NCBI GenBank assembly: GCA_030425425.1
Contig: JAUIAO010000017.1
Coordinates: forward strand, 30,405 to 94,404
DNA: 64,000 nt
Direction of reading: 5' to 3'
DNA from: Bacteroidia bacterium
GTDB taxonomy: Bacteria; Bacteroidota; Bacteroidia; Cytophagales; Cyclobacteriaceae
Positions 17,220 to 25,082 of this stretch are shown here, piece after piece (within the stretch, counting starts at the first letter, position 1; each line of letters begins with the position of its first letter). The notes under the pieces are model-generated. The model saw nothing but the letters and a program-made list of their open reading frames with translations. It did no database searches and was not told the DNA's origin. A program made the position numbers and the translations under genes.

Positions 17220-18127
17220 TTTCTGATCAATGGTAAAGTAGAACAACGCAATAGCCCTTCCTGTTTGGCAATTTCCGCATAAGGAATTTCTTCTACAGTG
17301 ATTCCCTTAGATCTCATCCAGTCATTCAGTCGGGCGAACCCTTTCTCTGAAACCACCACATCTGGTGCTATGGAAAAGACATTGCTATTCATATCATACA
17401 TTTCACGCTTGGTGATGTGAAACAGGTTTTCTTCTCCAAATAAATCTACCAAAAACTGGTACTCCTGTTCGCTTCTGAATCCCTCTTTGTGAATGATGGC
17501 TTTACCTTCTCCCACTGGCTGAAAACAGCAATCCAAATGCAAAGCATTATCCTCTGCCACCGTATTGGACTTGTTTAGATCAAATGCCACCACTTTTTTA
17601 TGGGGAAAGAAATCCCTGAGAAATTCCACACCTTCAGGGTTCGTTCTGGCGGTGATGATATCCGGATAATCCTCTCCATAGTACGTACCTACGAAAATGT
17701 ACTCTCCATGCACCATCACATCTCCTCCTTCTATGTGTACTTCCTCTGGTGGTACTATTACTTTATCCTTTGGCACATCCCGAATCACATAGTCTATTGC
17801 GTCAAGCTCTGGCAGGCGATTGGGCAAAATATTGGATTTGAAAAAGAAATCTTCGATTACAAATCCGATATCACGGGTGAAGATCTGATTGACTCCTTCT
17901 TTCAATTCCGGCCGGTAAACCTTCACTCCATGTTTTTCGAAGACCTGCGCGAAAGCGTCCATTTCGGCCACCATGGCTTCTTCAGTGGGATATGTTCCTG
18001 CTTTGATATGCTCCACAGATTTTGGGTCATAGGCATCTTCCAGCTTGGGCGTCCCTCCGAAACTCTCAGCTGTGCCCAGGATGACTGCCTGCAGCGAAGA
18101 AGTTTCATTTTGAACATTTAATTGCAT
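17216..18127 (-). CDS. Arginine deiminase-like hydrolase
   Basis: 303 residues of the same pentein superfamily as its neighbour, but only distantly similar. Marks: NQIFTRDIGFVIEDFFF near residue 85 (the Arg-Asp pair of the substrate pocket), EEVHIEGGDVMVHG (Glu-Gly-Gly-Asp), ALHLDCCFQPVG with the catalytic His, and the nucleophile loop GLLRCSTLPLIRK with Cys near the end. It is shorter than classical arginine deiminase (about 400 residues) and lacks its helical insert. Known relatives act on arginine, agmatine, dimethylarginine or citrulline; the substrate here is not certain. It is first gene of a two-gene unit and divergent from an arginine decarboxylase. Confidence 0.8.
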   Translation of the reverse strand: MQLNVQNETSSLQAVILGTAESFGGTPKLEDAYDPKSVEHIKAGTYPTEEAMVAEMDAFAQVFEKHGVKVYRPELKEGVNQIFTRDIGFVIEDFFFKSNILPNRLPELDAIDYVIRDVPKDKVIVPPEEVHIEGGDVMVHGEYIFVGTYYGEDYPDIITARTNPEGVEFLRDFFPHKKVVAFDLNKSNTVAEDNALHLDCCFQPVGEGKAIIHKEGFRSEQEYQFLVDLFGEENLFHITKREMYDMNSNVFSIAPDVVVSEKGFARLNDWMRSKGITVEEIPYAEIAKQEGLLRCSTLPLIRK

Positions 18128-18278
18128 TTCTGATATAGGGTTTAATGTTGACGCGCAAAATTAGTTGATTCAATACATTCAGCCTGACTGAAATAATTAA
18201 TATTCTATTCTTATTAATTGAATGAATTTTATTGATTATTGTGTCTGAAATGTTTGATTGAGACGATTACGAAACTGC

Positions 18279-19673
18279 ATGAAAAGCTACAGCGACTTAA
18301 TAGAGCAAACCTTTTATTTTCCCACGGCGGAGTTTAAAGTAGAAAAGAACCAACTACAATTTCACGATGTGAACCTCATGGAGATCATCAAAGAATATGG
18401 CACTCCGCTCAAGCTCACTTACCTACCGAAGATTTCTGAGAACATTCAATACGCTAAAAAGATCTTTAATCAGGCGATTGAGAAACAAAAATATGAGGGC
18501 TCATATACTTATTGCTATTGCACCAAGTCCTCTCATTTTCAGTTTGTACTGGAAGAAGGGCTGAAAAATGACATCCATCTGGAAACATCGTCTGCTTATG
18601 ACATTCCTATCATCAGACATCTTCATGCTTCGGGCCATTTCAGCAAGGAAAAGATGGTGGTTTGTAATGGTTATAAAAGACCCCTTTACAGACAATACAT
18701 TTCTGATCTCATCAATGATGGATTTAAAAACACCATTCCTGTACTCGACAACCTGAATGAGATTGATTACTATCAGGAGCATGTGAATGGTGAGTTTAAG
18801 GTAGGAATCCGGATAGCTTCTGATGAAGAGCCCAATTTTGCTTTCTATACTTCCAGGCTGGGCATCAGGTACAATGATATAGTGAGTTTGTACAATGACG
18901 CCATCAAAGACACGAATGCAAAGCTGAAAATGCTGCACTTCTTCATCAATACAGGCATCAAGGATACGGCCTATTACTGGAGTGAGCTGAGCAGATTTAT
19001 ATATAAATATTGTGAATTAAAAAAGGTCTGTCCGGAACTAGACACTGTGGATATTGGTGGTGGTTTTCCAATCAAAAATTCACTTCATCACGAATATGAT
19101 TATGAATACATGGCTGAGCAGATCATTTCCAACATTCAGTGGATCTGCCAGAAAAATCATGTGCCAGTACCTAACATCGTGACAGAGTTTGGTTCTTTTA
19201 CGGTGGGCGAAAGTGGAGCGTCTATTTATTCTGTGCTGGATCAAAAACTCCAAAACGATAAAGAGCTATGGTACATGATGGATGGCTCATTCATTACTCA
19301 TTTGCCGGATGTTTGGGGGCTGAACCACAAGTTCATTTTACTACCGGTCAATCATTGGGACAACATGTTTCACAGGGTGAACATCGGTGGGCTTACCTGT
19401 GACAGTATGGATTATTATGATTCGGAAGCTCACATTGGTGAAGTCTTTTTACCAACCATCGAAAATGAAGAAACCCTGTACTTCGGATTCTTCCATACTG
19501 GAGCATATCAGGAGTCTCTGGGAGGATATGGAGGCATCCAGCATTGCCTGATTCCTGCACCCAAGCATGTCATCATTGACAAAAGTGAAGATGGAGAAAT
19601 CACCTCGCGTCTTTTCGCTCCTGAGCAGGAAAGTGACCAAATGATGAAAATTTTAGGGTATTCTAAGGGGTAA
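18279..19673 (+). CDS. speA: Arginine decarboxylase, PLP fold-III
   Basis: 464 residues of the alanine-racemase-fold decarboxylase family. The PLP lysine lies in YCYCTKSSHFQFVLEEG near residue 88, DIGGGFPIKNS near 258 is the PLP phosphate loop, and TEFGSFTVGESGASIYSVL is the characteristic arginine-decarboxylase segment. The C-terminal barrel has GAYQESLGGYGGIQHCLIP. Bacteroidota homologues of this size are assigned as biosynthetic arginine decarboxylase (agmatine for spermidine). Start at 18279 begins MKSYSDLIEQTFYFPT, conserved in the family; the upstream start at 18258 adds unconserved residues. It shares a 151-bp divergent promoter region with the arginine deiminase-like gene. Confidence 0.88.
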   Translation: MKSYSDLIEQTFYFPTAEFKVEKNQLQFHDVNLMEIIKEYGTPLKLTYLPKISENIQYAKKIFNQAIEKQKYEGSYTYCYCTKSSHFQFVLEEGLKNDIHLETSSAYDIPIIRHLHASGHFSKEKMVVCNGYKRPLYRQYISDLINDGFKNTIPVLDNLNEIDYYQEHVNGEFKVGIRIASDEEPNFAFYTSRLGIRYNDIVSLYNDAIKDTNAKLKMLHFFINTGIKDTAYYWSELSRFIYKYCELKKVCPELDTVDIGGGFPIKNSLHHEYDYEYMAEQIISNIQWICQKNHVPVPNIVTEFGSFTVGESGASIYSVLDQKLQNDKELWYMMDGSFITHLPDVWGLNHKFILLPVNHWDNMFHRVNIGGLTCDSMDYYDSEAHIGEVFLPTIENEETLYFGFFHTGAYQESLGGYGGIQHCLIPAPKHVIIDKSEDGEITSRLFAPEQESDQMMKILGYSKG

Positions 19674-19712
19674 AGGCCTTACTTTTTGTTTATTTTGAAG
19701 AACTATTCTAAT

Positions 19713-19726
19713 TCTAACCGGTTAGA
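19713..19726. promoter_or_regulatory. Perfect 14-bp palindrome upstream of glycosyltransferase gene
   Basis: TCTAACCGGTTAGA reads the same on both strands and ends 26 nt before the GTG start of the glycosyltransferase at 19753. It could be an operator for a dimeric repressor. No regulator gene lies beside it, so the role is a guess. Confidence 0.35.
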
Positions 19727-19752
19727 TAGTACTTAGGTAATTGTAAATACAG

Positions 19753-20505
19753 GTGCATAAAAATTTAGTAATCATACCAACCTATAACGAGGAGGAGAAC
19801 ATCCGCGATATCACAGCCGCTGTGATGAATCTTTCCGTTCCTTTTGAGCTATTGATCATCGATGATGGCTCTCCAGACGGCACTGCCGACATTATCAAAA
19901 ACGAACTACAGCCTAAATACGAAAACAGACTGCACATAATCGAAAGAGAAGGTAAGCTGGGTCTGGGAACAGCATATATCCGTGGGTTTGAGTATGCACT
20001 GGAAAACGGATATGATTACGTATTTGAGATGGATGCCGACTTTTCACACAATCCCGAAGATCTTGTGAGACTCTATGGAGCATGCACCATAGACGGTGCG
20101 GATGTGGCGATTGGTTCGCGATACATCAAAGGCGTAAATGTGGTCAACTGGCCAATGGGCAGAGTACTGATGTCGTACTTCGCCAGCATCTATGTGAGAC
20201 TGATCACGGGGATCCCTGTAATGGATACTACTGCCGGTTTCAAATGCTACCATCGCAGTGTGCTGGAAACCATCGACCCTGAAAAAATCAAATTCATTGG
20301 CTATGCCTTCCAGATCGAAATGAAGTTTACGGCATGGAAGCATGGCTTTAAGATCGTGGAAGTGCCGATTATCTTCACAGAACGCGCCAAGGGCAGCTCC
20401 AAAATGTCCAAAGGCATCTTCAAAGAAGCCGTTTTCGGAGTGCTGCAGATGAAGATCATCAGTCTTTTCAGAAAGTACAAGCCCTATCAGCAGCTGGCTT
20501 CTTGA
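19753..20505 (+). CDS. Polyprenol-phosphate mannosyltransferase-like GT2 glycosyltransferase
   Basis: 250 residues of glycosyltransferase family 2, Dpm1 type. Seen are VIIPTYNEEENI at residues 6-17, LLIIDDGSPDGTADII (first Asp motif), REGKLGLGTAYIRGFEYAL, the DxD-like MDADFSHNPED near 96 and VPIIFTERAKGSSKMSKGIF. No C-terminal membrane anchor is present, as in the soluble Dpm1 class. It should transfer a sugar from a nucleotide donor to a polyprenyl phosphate at the cytoplasmic membrane face, giving a donor for protein or glycan modification. The start codon is GTG; there is no nearby ATG that keeps the strand-1 motif. Confidence 0.88.
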   Translation: MHKNLVIIPTYNEEENIRDITAAVMNLSVPFELLIIDDGSPDGTADIIKNELQPKYENRLHIIEREGKLGLGTAYIRGFEYALENGYDYVFEMDADFSHNPEDLVRLYGACTIDGADVAIGSRYIKGVNVVNWPMGRVLMSYFASIYVRLITGIPVMDTTAGFKCYHRSVLETIDPEKIKFIGYAFQIEMKFTAWKHGFKIVEVPIIFTERAKGSSKMSKGIFKEAVFGVLQMKIISLFRKYKPYQQLAS

Positions 20506-20629
20506 TCATGATTATACTCCATTGAGGGCTCATCCTGATTTCAAAATCTTCTGAATTTTAAGTCTAGTTAAGCAATAACAATCAAACGATATATTAGAAT
20601 GCTAAATTTCAAATGCATTTGGGATGGGC

Positions 20630-20840
20630 ATTATTCATTATAGGTTTCGGTGGGATCAAATCAGAGAAGAAACAAAAGACTGTCTGAGTTCGCCATAGGC
20701 GGATGAGTTTCTTTTGTTTCCTGATTTGATTTTGCTGAAAGCGTATAGAAATGAATACGGCCCTAGATTTTTGCCTACTTTTCATCAATGGAAAAGTAGG
20801 AGCCTGTCCGGCTTCAGGACAAAAGAGCACATCATCCACT
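20630..20840. repeat. Hairpin-rich non-coding element
   Basis: The gap between two genes holds a row of hairpins. The largest pairs ATCAAATCAG at 20655-20664 with CTGATTTGAT at 20721-20730 and continues as GAAACAAAAGA (20669-20679) with TCTTTTGTTTC (20710-20720). Others are CGTAT/ATACG near 20740-20757, a perfect 10-bp stem CCTACTTTTC (20774-20783) with GAAAAGTAGG (20791-20800), and GTCC/GGAC at 20806-20820. No coding signal is convincing in any frame. The layout suggests a dispersed structured repeat or REP-like element of this genome (inference). The rest of the 433-base gap shows nothing. Confidence 0.55.
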
Positions 20841-20938
20841 TTAGCGTATAATCTAAAGTTATAAACCTATTAAAACCTATAAGCGATATGTGAGTTCAAT
20901 TATTGTAGTAACAATCAATAACTGAAAACAAAACGCTT

Positions 20939-21337
20939 ATGAACTTTCATACACGCAAATGGATCAAACCAGAAGATCTCAACCCCAACAAATCACTTTT
21001 CGGGGGACGACTACTGGCCTGGATAGATGAGGAGGCGGCACTCTACGCCATCATCCAGCTGGAAAATAAACATGTAGTAACGAAGTACATTTCTTCGATC
21101 AATTTCACATCAAGTGCCAAAGAAAATGACATCATAGAGATCGGAATAGAACCGGTAAAATTTGGGAAATCATCGCTGACACTGAAATGTGAAGTACGCA
21201 ATAAAATGACCAGAGAAACGATCATCACCATAGATGAAATAGTGATGGTCAATCTGGATGAAAACGGCAAACCAAAACCACACGGCAAGCATCAGATCGA
21301 ATATGTAAAAGACCGACTGGAAGCTGTGGAGGGCTAA
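20939..21337 (+). CDS. Hotdog-fold acyl-CoA thioesterase (YciA/BACH type)
   Basis: 132 residues with the single-hotdog acyl-CoA thioesterase pattern: NPNKSLFGGRLLAWIDEEAAL at residues 18-38 (the NxxGxxFGGxxLxWxDxxA signature), then VVTKYISSINFTSSAKENDII and LTLKCEVRNKMTRETIITIDEIVMVNLDENGKP. It hydrolyses acyl-CoA to free acid and CoA; chain-length preference cannot be read. The C-terminal 38 and 13 codons are repeated downstream as broken copies (21647-21763, 21471-21512), so this is the intact copy of a locally duplicated gene end. Confidence 0.9.
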   Translation: MNFHTRKWIKPEDLNPNKSLFGGRLLAWIDEEAALYAIIQLENKHVVTKYISSINFTSSAKENDIIEIGIEPVKFGKSSLTLKCEVRNKMTRETIITIDEIVMVNLDENGKPKPHGKHQIEYVKDRLEAVEG

Positions 21338-21470
21338 AATGAATGATTAATGCAAGTTTTGTGAGGACACAATCCTTGGTATAAAAAGTTTTGCCTGGTG
21401 TAAATACTGGTGTATTGCAATCATCTCGCTGCATCTCGTCCGTTGGTGAAAAACACCAACGGAGGCAAAG
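21338..21470 (+). repeat. Palindrome-bearing tail repeat, copy 1
   Basis: 133 bases directly following the thioesterase stop codon, repeated almost identically at 21513-21646 and in shortened form at 21764-21829. It contains the perfect inverted repeat TCCGTTGGTG-aaaaa-CACCAACGGA at 21439-21463 and ends GGAGGCAAAG, where a fragment of the thioesterase 3' end is joined. Confidence 0.85.
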
Positions 21471-21512
21471 ATCGAATATGTAAAAGACCGGCTGGAAGCT
21501 GTGGAGGGCTAA
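21471..21512 (+). pseudogene. Thioesterase 3'-end fragment 1 (14 codons)
   Basis: Encodes IEYVKDRLEAVEG and TAA, identical in protein to the end of the thioesterase at 20939-21337. It follows the GGAGGCAAAG end of tail repeat 1 directly and has no start. Non-functional as a gene. Confidence 0.85.
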
Positions 21513-21646
21513 AATGAATGATTAATGCAAGTATTGTGAGGACACAATCCTTGGTATAAAAAGTTTTGCCTGGTGTAAATTCTGGTGTATTGGAATCATC
21601 TTGCTGCATCTCGTCCGTTGGTGAAAAACACCAACGGAGGCAAAAG
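21513..21646 (+). repeat. Palindrome-bearing tail repeat, copy 2
   Basis: Near-identical copy of 21338-21470, including the TCCGTTGGTG/CACCAACGGA hairpin at 21614-21638. It ends GGAGGCAAAAG and is joined to a longer piece of the thioesterase 3' end than copy 1 is. Confidence 0.85.
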
Positions 21647-21763
21647 ATCATCACCATAGATGAAATAGTGATGGTCAACCTGGATGAAAAAGGCAAACCA
21701 AAACCACACGGCAAGCATCAGATCGAATATATAAAAGACCGACTGGAAGCTGTGGAGGGCTAA
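21647..21763 (+). pseudogene. Thioesterase 3'-end fragment 2 (39 codons)
   Basis: Encodes the last 38 residues of the thioesterase (from IITIDEIVMVNL to LEAVEG) with two changes (Asn to Lys, Val to Ile), then TAA. An in-frame Met exists upstream at 21566 but that would add junk from the tail repeat. The fragment lacks the hotdog catalytic half, so it is treated as a dead partial duplicate. Confidence 0.85.
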
Positions 21764-21829
21764 AATGAATGATTAATGCAAGTTTTGTGAGGACACAAAC
21801 CTTGGTAATAAGCACCAATGGAGGCAAAG
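21764..21829 (+). repeat. Tail repeat, copy 3 (internally deleted)
   Basis: Starts like copies 1 and 2 (AATGAATGATTAATGCAAG, GTGAGGACACAA), then jumps to AGCACCAATGGAGGCAAAG, keeping only the right half of the palindrome region. The bases 21830-21898 beyond it contain another GTGAGGACAC word and no gene. Confidence 0.75.
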
Positions 21830-21898
21830 TTGTAATTTGTACTTACAGGAATCACCTTGATTGCCGAAAAGTGAGGACACCAATAGGCGAGCAGAATT

Positions 21899-23002
21899 TT
21901 AGTCCCGTGACTGGTCAAATGCTATCAGTTCTCCGATGATTCTGTCGGAGACTGAAAAGGTGTTTTCGTCATAAGAATTGGTTCCAACCATGAACGCCCT
22001 ATTGAGTTCAGGGGCGACCCAAACAATCACAAACCATATGGTATTGCTGCCAGAGTGATTCAGAGCCGTTCCTTTGGCCCATGACCTTTGAACCACACCC
22101 CATCCTGAAGCATATTGACCTACTGGATCGATCAAATAATCTAAGCGATCGCGATTCAAAATCGCTGGCTCACTCGCGGGTAGCTGTAAGGAGATAAATT
22201 TTGCCCAGTCACTAAAAGTGCTGTGTACTGTGCCTGCCGGGCCCAGTGCTTCTGAATTATCCGCCTGATATGCGTTCCAATTTCCATTATTACGCGCGTG
22301 TCCCCACGGCTGATCGATTACTCCGATTGTACCTGGAATTCCAAAACCTGCTGTAGACATTCCTAATTGATCAAATAATCGTTCTTGCATCAGCTCCTCC
22401 CAGGAAGTATTAGTGACCTTTTCAGCCATACTGCCCGCTATCATATAGCCAAGGTTGGAATAATGATACTCACCTGATGCAATCTGACTCGCCTCGGTGA
22501 GATTGTCTTTTATCATGGCCACTCTTCTTTCTTTGATTTCCAAATCCTGGAATAGCCACCAATCCTTGGCATTTGCCGGTACTCCGGCTCTGTGAGTCAC
22601 AAGCTGATGAAGATTAATATCGTGAAAGTCTTCATGAATACTGTCCTGCAATTCCGGGAATACTTCAACTAAAGTAGTTTCCCATGTGATCAGGCCTTCT
22701 GCTACCAAAGTGGCTAGTAAGGTACTGGTCATAGCTTTGGTACAAGATCCTAAATGAATCAGGTCATTTACCGTAAGTGAGTCCGAAGAACCTACTTTTC
22801 GAATTCCCGCCGCTTCAATCGTTCTTACACCGCTATCATCTATAATTGCTGCTATCATTCCAGGAATGTCCTCCTCTGCTATTGTTTCAATCAATAAGTC
22901 TTCGATCTCATTATTGGTAGGGACTGGTGTGTTCTCAGTACCATCATCAGAGCAAGAAAAGAAAAGAAGGCCCAGGCATACGATTATTAAAGATTTTTTC
23001 AT
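21899..23002 (-). CDS. Serine hydrolase lipoprotein, class C beta-lactamase/DD-peptidase family
   Basis: 367 residues. The N-terminus is a lipoprotein signal (LLFFSCSDD, lipid on Cys17). The active-site motifs are SxxK at Ser86-Lys89 (LGSCTKAMTS), Tyr-x-Asn in YHYSNLGYMIAG near residue 185, and HxG in LNHSGSNTIWFV near 320. This places it in the beta-lactamase-related PBP4*/EstB/6-aminohexanoate hydrolase group; a role as peptidase or esterase is more likely than antibiotic resistance. It should sit in a periplasm-facing membrane leaflet or on the cell surface. It is alone in its transcription direction between repeats and a gene remnant. Confidence 0.88.
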   Translation of the reverse strand: MKKSLIIVCLGLLFFSCSDDGTENTPVPTNNEIEDLLIETIAEEDIPGMIAAIIDDSGVRTIEAAGIRKVGSSDSLTVNDLIHLGSCTKAMTSTLLATLVAEGLITWETTLVEVFPELQDSIHEDFHDINLHQLVTHRAGVPANAKDWWLFQDLEIKERRVAMIKDNLTEASQIASGEYHYSNLGYMIAGSMAEKVTNTSWEELMQERLFDQLGMSTAGFGIPGTIGVIDQPWGHARNNGNWNAYQADNSEALGPAGTVHSTFSDWAKFISLQLPASEPAILNRDRLDYLIDPVGQYASGWGVVQRSWAKGTALNHSGSNTIWFVIVWVAPELNRAFMVGTNSYDENTFSVSDRIIGELIAFDQSRD

Positions 23003-23148
23003 TTTGGTATATTTTATCGCTAAAGCAAAGTATGAAAAGATGAATCTTCAATGCTGTTACTTTCACGCATTTTCATTCGAAGATTCGAATATAGCTAAAA
23101 CCGGTAAGGGATGTTTTGTTTTGACTATGACCATCTCAGCACAAAGCG

Positions 23149-23307
23149 CTAGTTAAGCCAGCTGATGTCAAAATAATAGGTTGAGCCATTAGAACCTATG
23201 AGTAGCTCATCGTTTCCACTTTCCAAATCATAGACATGTATACCTTTTTCTGTGGCATAAAGTATTGCTTTAGATGCTGAATCCCAGCTTGGAAAATAGG
23301 AAACTAC
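23149..23307 (-). pseudogene. 3' remnant of a WD40/TolB-like beta-propeller gene
   Basis: Reading the minus strand from about 23307 gives YFPSWDSASKAILYAT, then KGIHVYDLESGNDELL, and ends FDISWLN and TAG at 23149. This is the shape of PD40/TolB propeller blades (P-x-W-S-x-D-G-K-x-I-x-F/Y) and a gene's true 3' end, but there is no start codon and an in-frame stop lies at once upstream, where the response-regulator gene ends. The rest of the gene appears deleted. The other bases of the gap (23003-23148) show nothing. Confidence 0.6.
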
Positions 23308-23694
23308 TTAACCGAATAACTTAAGCACCTCTTCGACCATTTCTGGCTCTATGGGTTTATTCATGAATTTTCTCACAGTTGAGTAGGATTGGGCTCTTTG
23401 TTGGTCGTCGGGATTGATAGAAGAAGTAAGCATGACCACTATGATGGAATCTTTTGATGTCTGATCTAATTTTTCATATTCATCCAAAAACTCCCAACCA
23501 TTCATTTTGGGCATATTCACATCCAACAAAATCAAGTTTACGAGATGTTTTTGATTTAGGTAATTAAGGGCATCGATACCATTCTGAAATACGACTATCT
23601 CTTCAGATGCATCTACTTCTCTGAGGATGAATTTATTATAAAAATTGTTTCCTTCATCGTCATCAATCAGCATGATTCGTTCTAACTTTTTCAT
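23308..23694 (-). CDS. Single-domain response regulator (CheY-like)
   Basis: 128 residues, receiver domain only. Acidic pocket DDD at 11-13, phospho-acceptor Asp58 in NLILLDVNMPKMNGWEFL, switch Thr-Ser in VVMLTSSINPDD and Lys in KFMNKPIEPE. It resembles the Rcp1-type regulators that pair with phytochrome-like or PilJ-type kinases. With no output domain it must pass the signal by protein contact or phosphotransfer. Its ATG overlaps the stop of the histidine kinase gene by 4 nt, so the two are a cognate pair. Confidence 0.93.
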   Translation of the reverse strand: MKKLERIMLIDDDEGNNFYNKFILREVDASEEIVVFQNGIDALNYLNQKHLVNLILLDVNMPKMNGWEFLDEYEKLDQTSKDSIIVVMLTSSINPDDQQRAQSYSTVRKFMNKPIEPEMVEEVLKLFG

Positions 23695-25082
23695 AGCGGT
23701 TGTTTTGATATTGTAAAATAAAAAGTAGAACCAACACCTTCTTCTGACTCGACCCAGATGTCGCCATCATGCAGTTCTACGATCTTCTTACAATGTGCCA
23801 GACCTATACCCGTACCTTCATATTGATCACGAGTATGTAGTCTTTGGAATACCTCAAAGATCCTTTCAAAATACTTTTCAGGAATCCCAATACCATTGTC
23901 TTTTACGGAAACCAGATACACCTCTTTTTGTTCTTTGGCATCCAAAATTATTTCTGGCTTTAGCTCTTTCTTTCCGTACTTTATCCCATTAACAATGAGG
24001 TTTTGCAGAAGTTTGGTTAAATCATTCTCATAAGCACCAAATTTCAGACTTTCACCTACAAACTGAATCGAGGCCTGTTTTTCTTCTATTAGACTATGAA
24101 GATCGGTTTTCAGCTTTTCTATGACTTCAATTAGGTCTACCTCAGTTCTTGTTTTCTCACGCCCAATCCTCGAAAACTCTAAAATGGACAACATAAAGTC
24201 CTTCATCCGAAATGCTGACTTATTGATGACATCCACACTTTTTTGCTGCAATTCATTCATGGGAGAAGAATTCCGGGCAAGTATTTTAGAAAATGAAATG
24301 ATCGTATTAAGTGGTTCTATCAGGTCATGTGAGGTAATATAAACGAATTGTCTAAGCTCCTGATTTTTCGTTTCGAGCTGTTTGGTATACTGCTTCTCTA
24401 CCCGGGCCTGTTCCAAATTACGCTCAGAAACAATGAGTTTATCAGTGCTTTCCTTGAGCAATCTGAGTGCTGGTCTGAAGATAAAAATTGCTTCGAGAAT
24501 CAGCAAGATGATCGCTACCATATACAATCCAAATTCCAATCTGGAAAGTGAGGTAACCCGTTGCTGTGCTTCTTCATCATACTGAAAGGTGATAGCATCC
24601 ATGATGGTGAGAAAATCATTTTCATGATCCAGAATATGTTGAAGAGATGATTGCCAGCTCGGTTGGTTAATGGTCTGAAAAGTGCTTTTTTCAGCCAGGA
24701 TCACAGCATTCTTATGGATGGATTCGAATGCCGGACGGATCTGCTCAAAATGCCCGAGTATTTCATCAGAATTATTCACTGAAGAAATTCCCATTTCGTC
24801 ATCACCATTCTGCAGGGCACGATGCGATTGAGCCCACAGATTGACAGCTTTCCTTAATTCGCTTTGACTATTGATAAACCGAACAGAATCTGTAGCAGTT
24901 ACGAGCTGAATAGCTGATTTTGCAATTTTTTGGGAGAGCATACGCTGGCGGCCAGATATATTCACAATGGTAGAGTCTAGCCTGTTCAGCCTGATATGAC
25001 GCTGAGAGATCAGCTGGGTTAGAGTGATGGTGATTGCAATGATGGTCAATGCAATAACATATGCACGTTCAATTCTCACCAT
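23691..25082 (-). CDS. Membrane sensor histidine kinase with PilJ-type sensor domain
   Basis: 463 residues. Helix 1 (about 8-24), a periplasmic four-helix sensor of the PilJ/type IV pili methyl-accepting type with INISGRQRMLSQKIAKSAI near residues 41-59, helix 2 (about 185-203), a coiled-coil linker, HisKA with the phospho-His in YITSHDLIEPLNTIISF near 250, and HATPase with NLIVNGIKYGKK (N box), DNGIGIPEKYFERIFEVF (G1/F boxes) and GTGIGLAHCKKIVELHDG (G2). The N box reads NGIKYG rather than NAIKYG, a small deviation. It is co-transcribed with the response regulator. The ligand is unknown. Confidence 0.92.
   Translation of the reverse strand: MVRIERAYVIALTIIAITITLTQLISQRHIRLNRLDSTIVNISGRQRMLSQKIAKSAIQLVTATDSVRFINSQSELRKAVNLWAQSHRALQNGDDEMGISSVNNSDEILGHFEQIRPAFESIHKNAVILAEKSTFQTINQPSWQSSLQHILDHENDFLTIMDAITFQYDEEAQQRVTSLSRLEFGLYMVAIILLILEAIFIFRPALRLLKESTDKLIVSERNLEQARVEKQYTKQLETKNQELRQFVYITSHDLIEPLNTIISFSKILARNSSPMNELQQKSVDVINKSAFRMKDFMLSILEFSRIGREKTRTEVDLIEVIEKLKTDLHSLIEEKQASIQFVGESLKFGAYENDLTKLLQNLIVNGIKYGKKELKPEIILDAKEQKEVYLVSVKDNGIGIPEKYFERIFEVFQRLHTRDQYEGTGIGLAHCKKIVELHDGDIWVESEEGVGSTFYFTISKQPL

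Noticed and set aside
20609..20839. 76-codon minus-strand frame in the hairpin-rich gap
   Set aside because: The frame runs through hairpin stems on both arms, its translation has no domain pattern, and the hairpins explain the sequence better.
21566..21763. 65-codon frame fusing the tail repeat to the thioesterase end
   Set aside because: The first 27 codons are tail-repeat sequence and the rest is a truncated gene copy lacking the catalytic half; treated as a pseudogene fragment.
21338..21829. Insertion sequence as the cause of the tandem tail repeats
   Set aside because: No transposase frame and no terminal inverted repeats bounding a unit were found; only a short internal palindrome is present.
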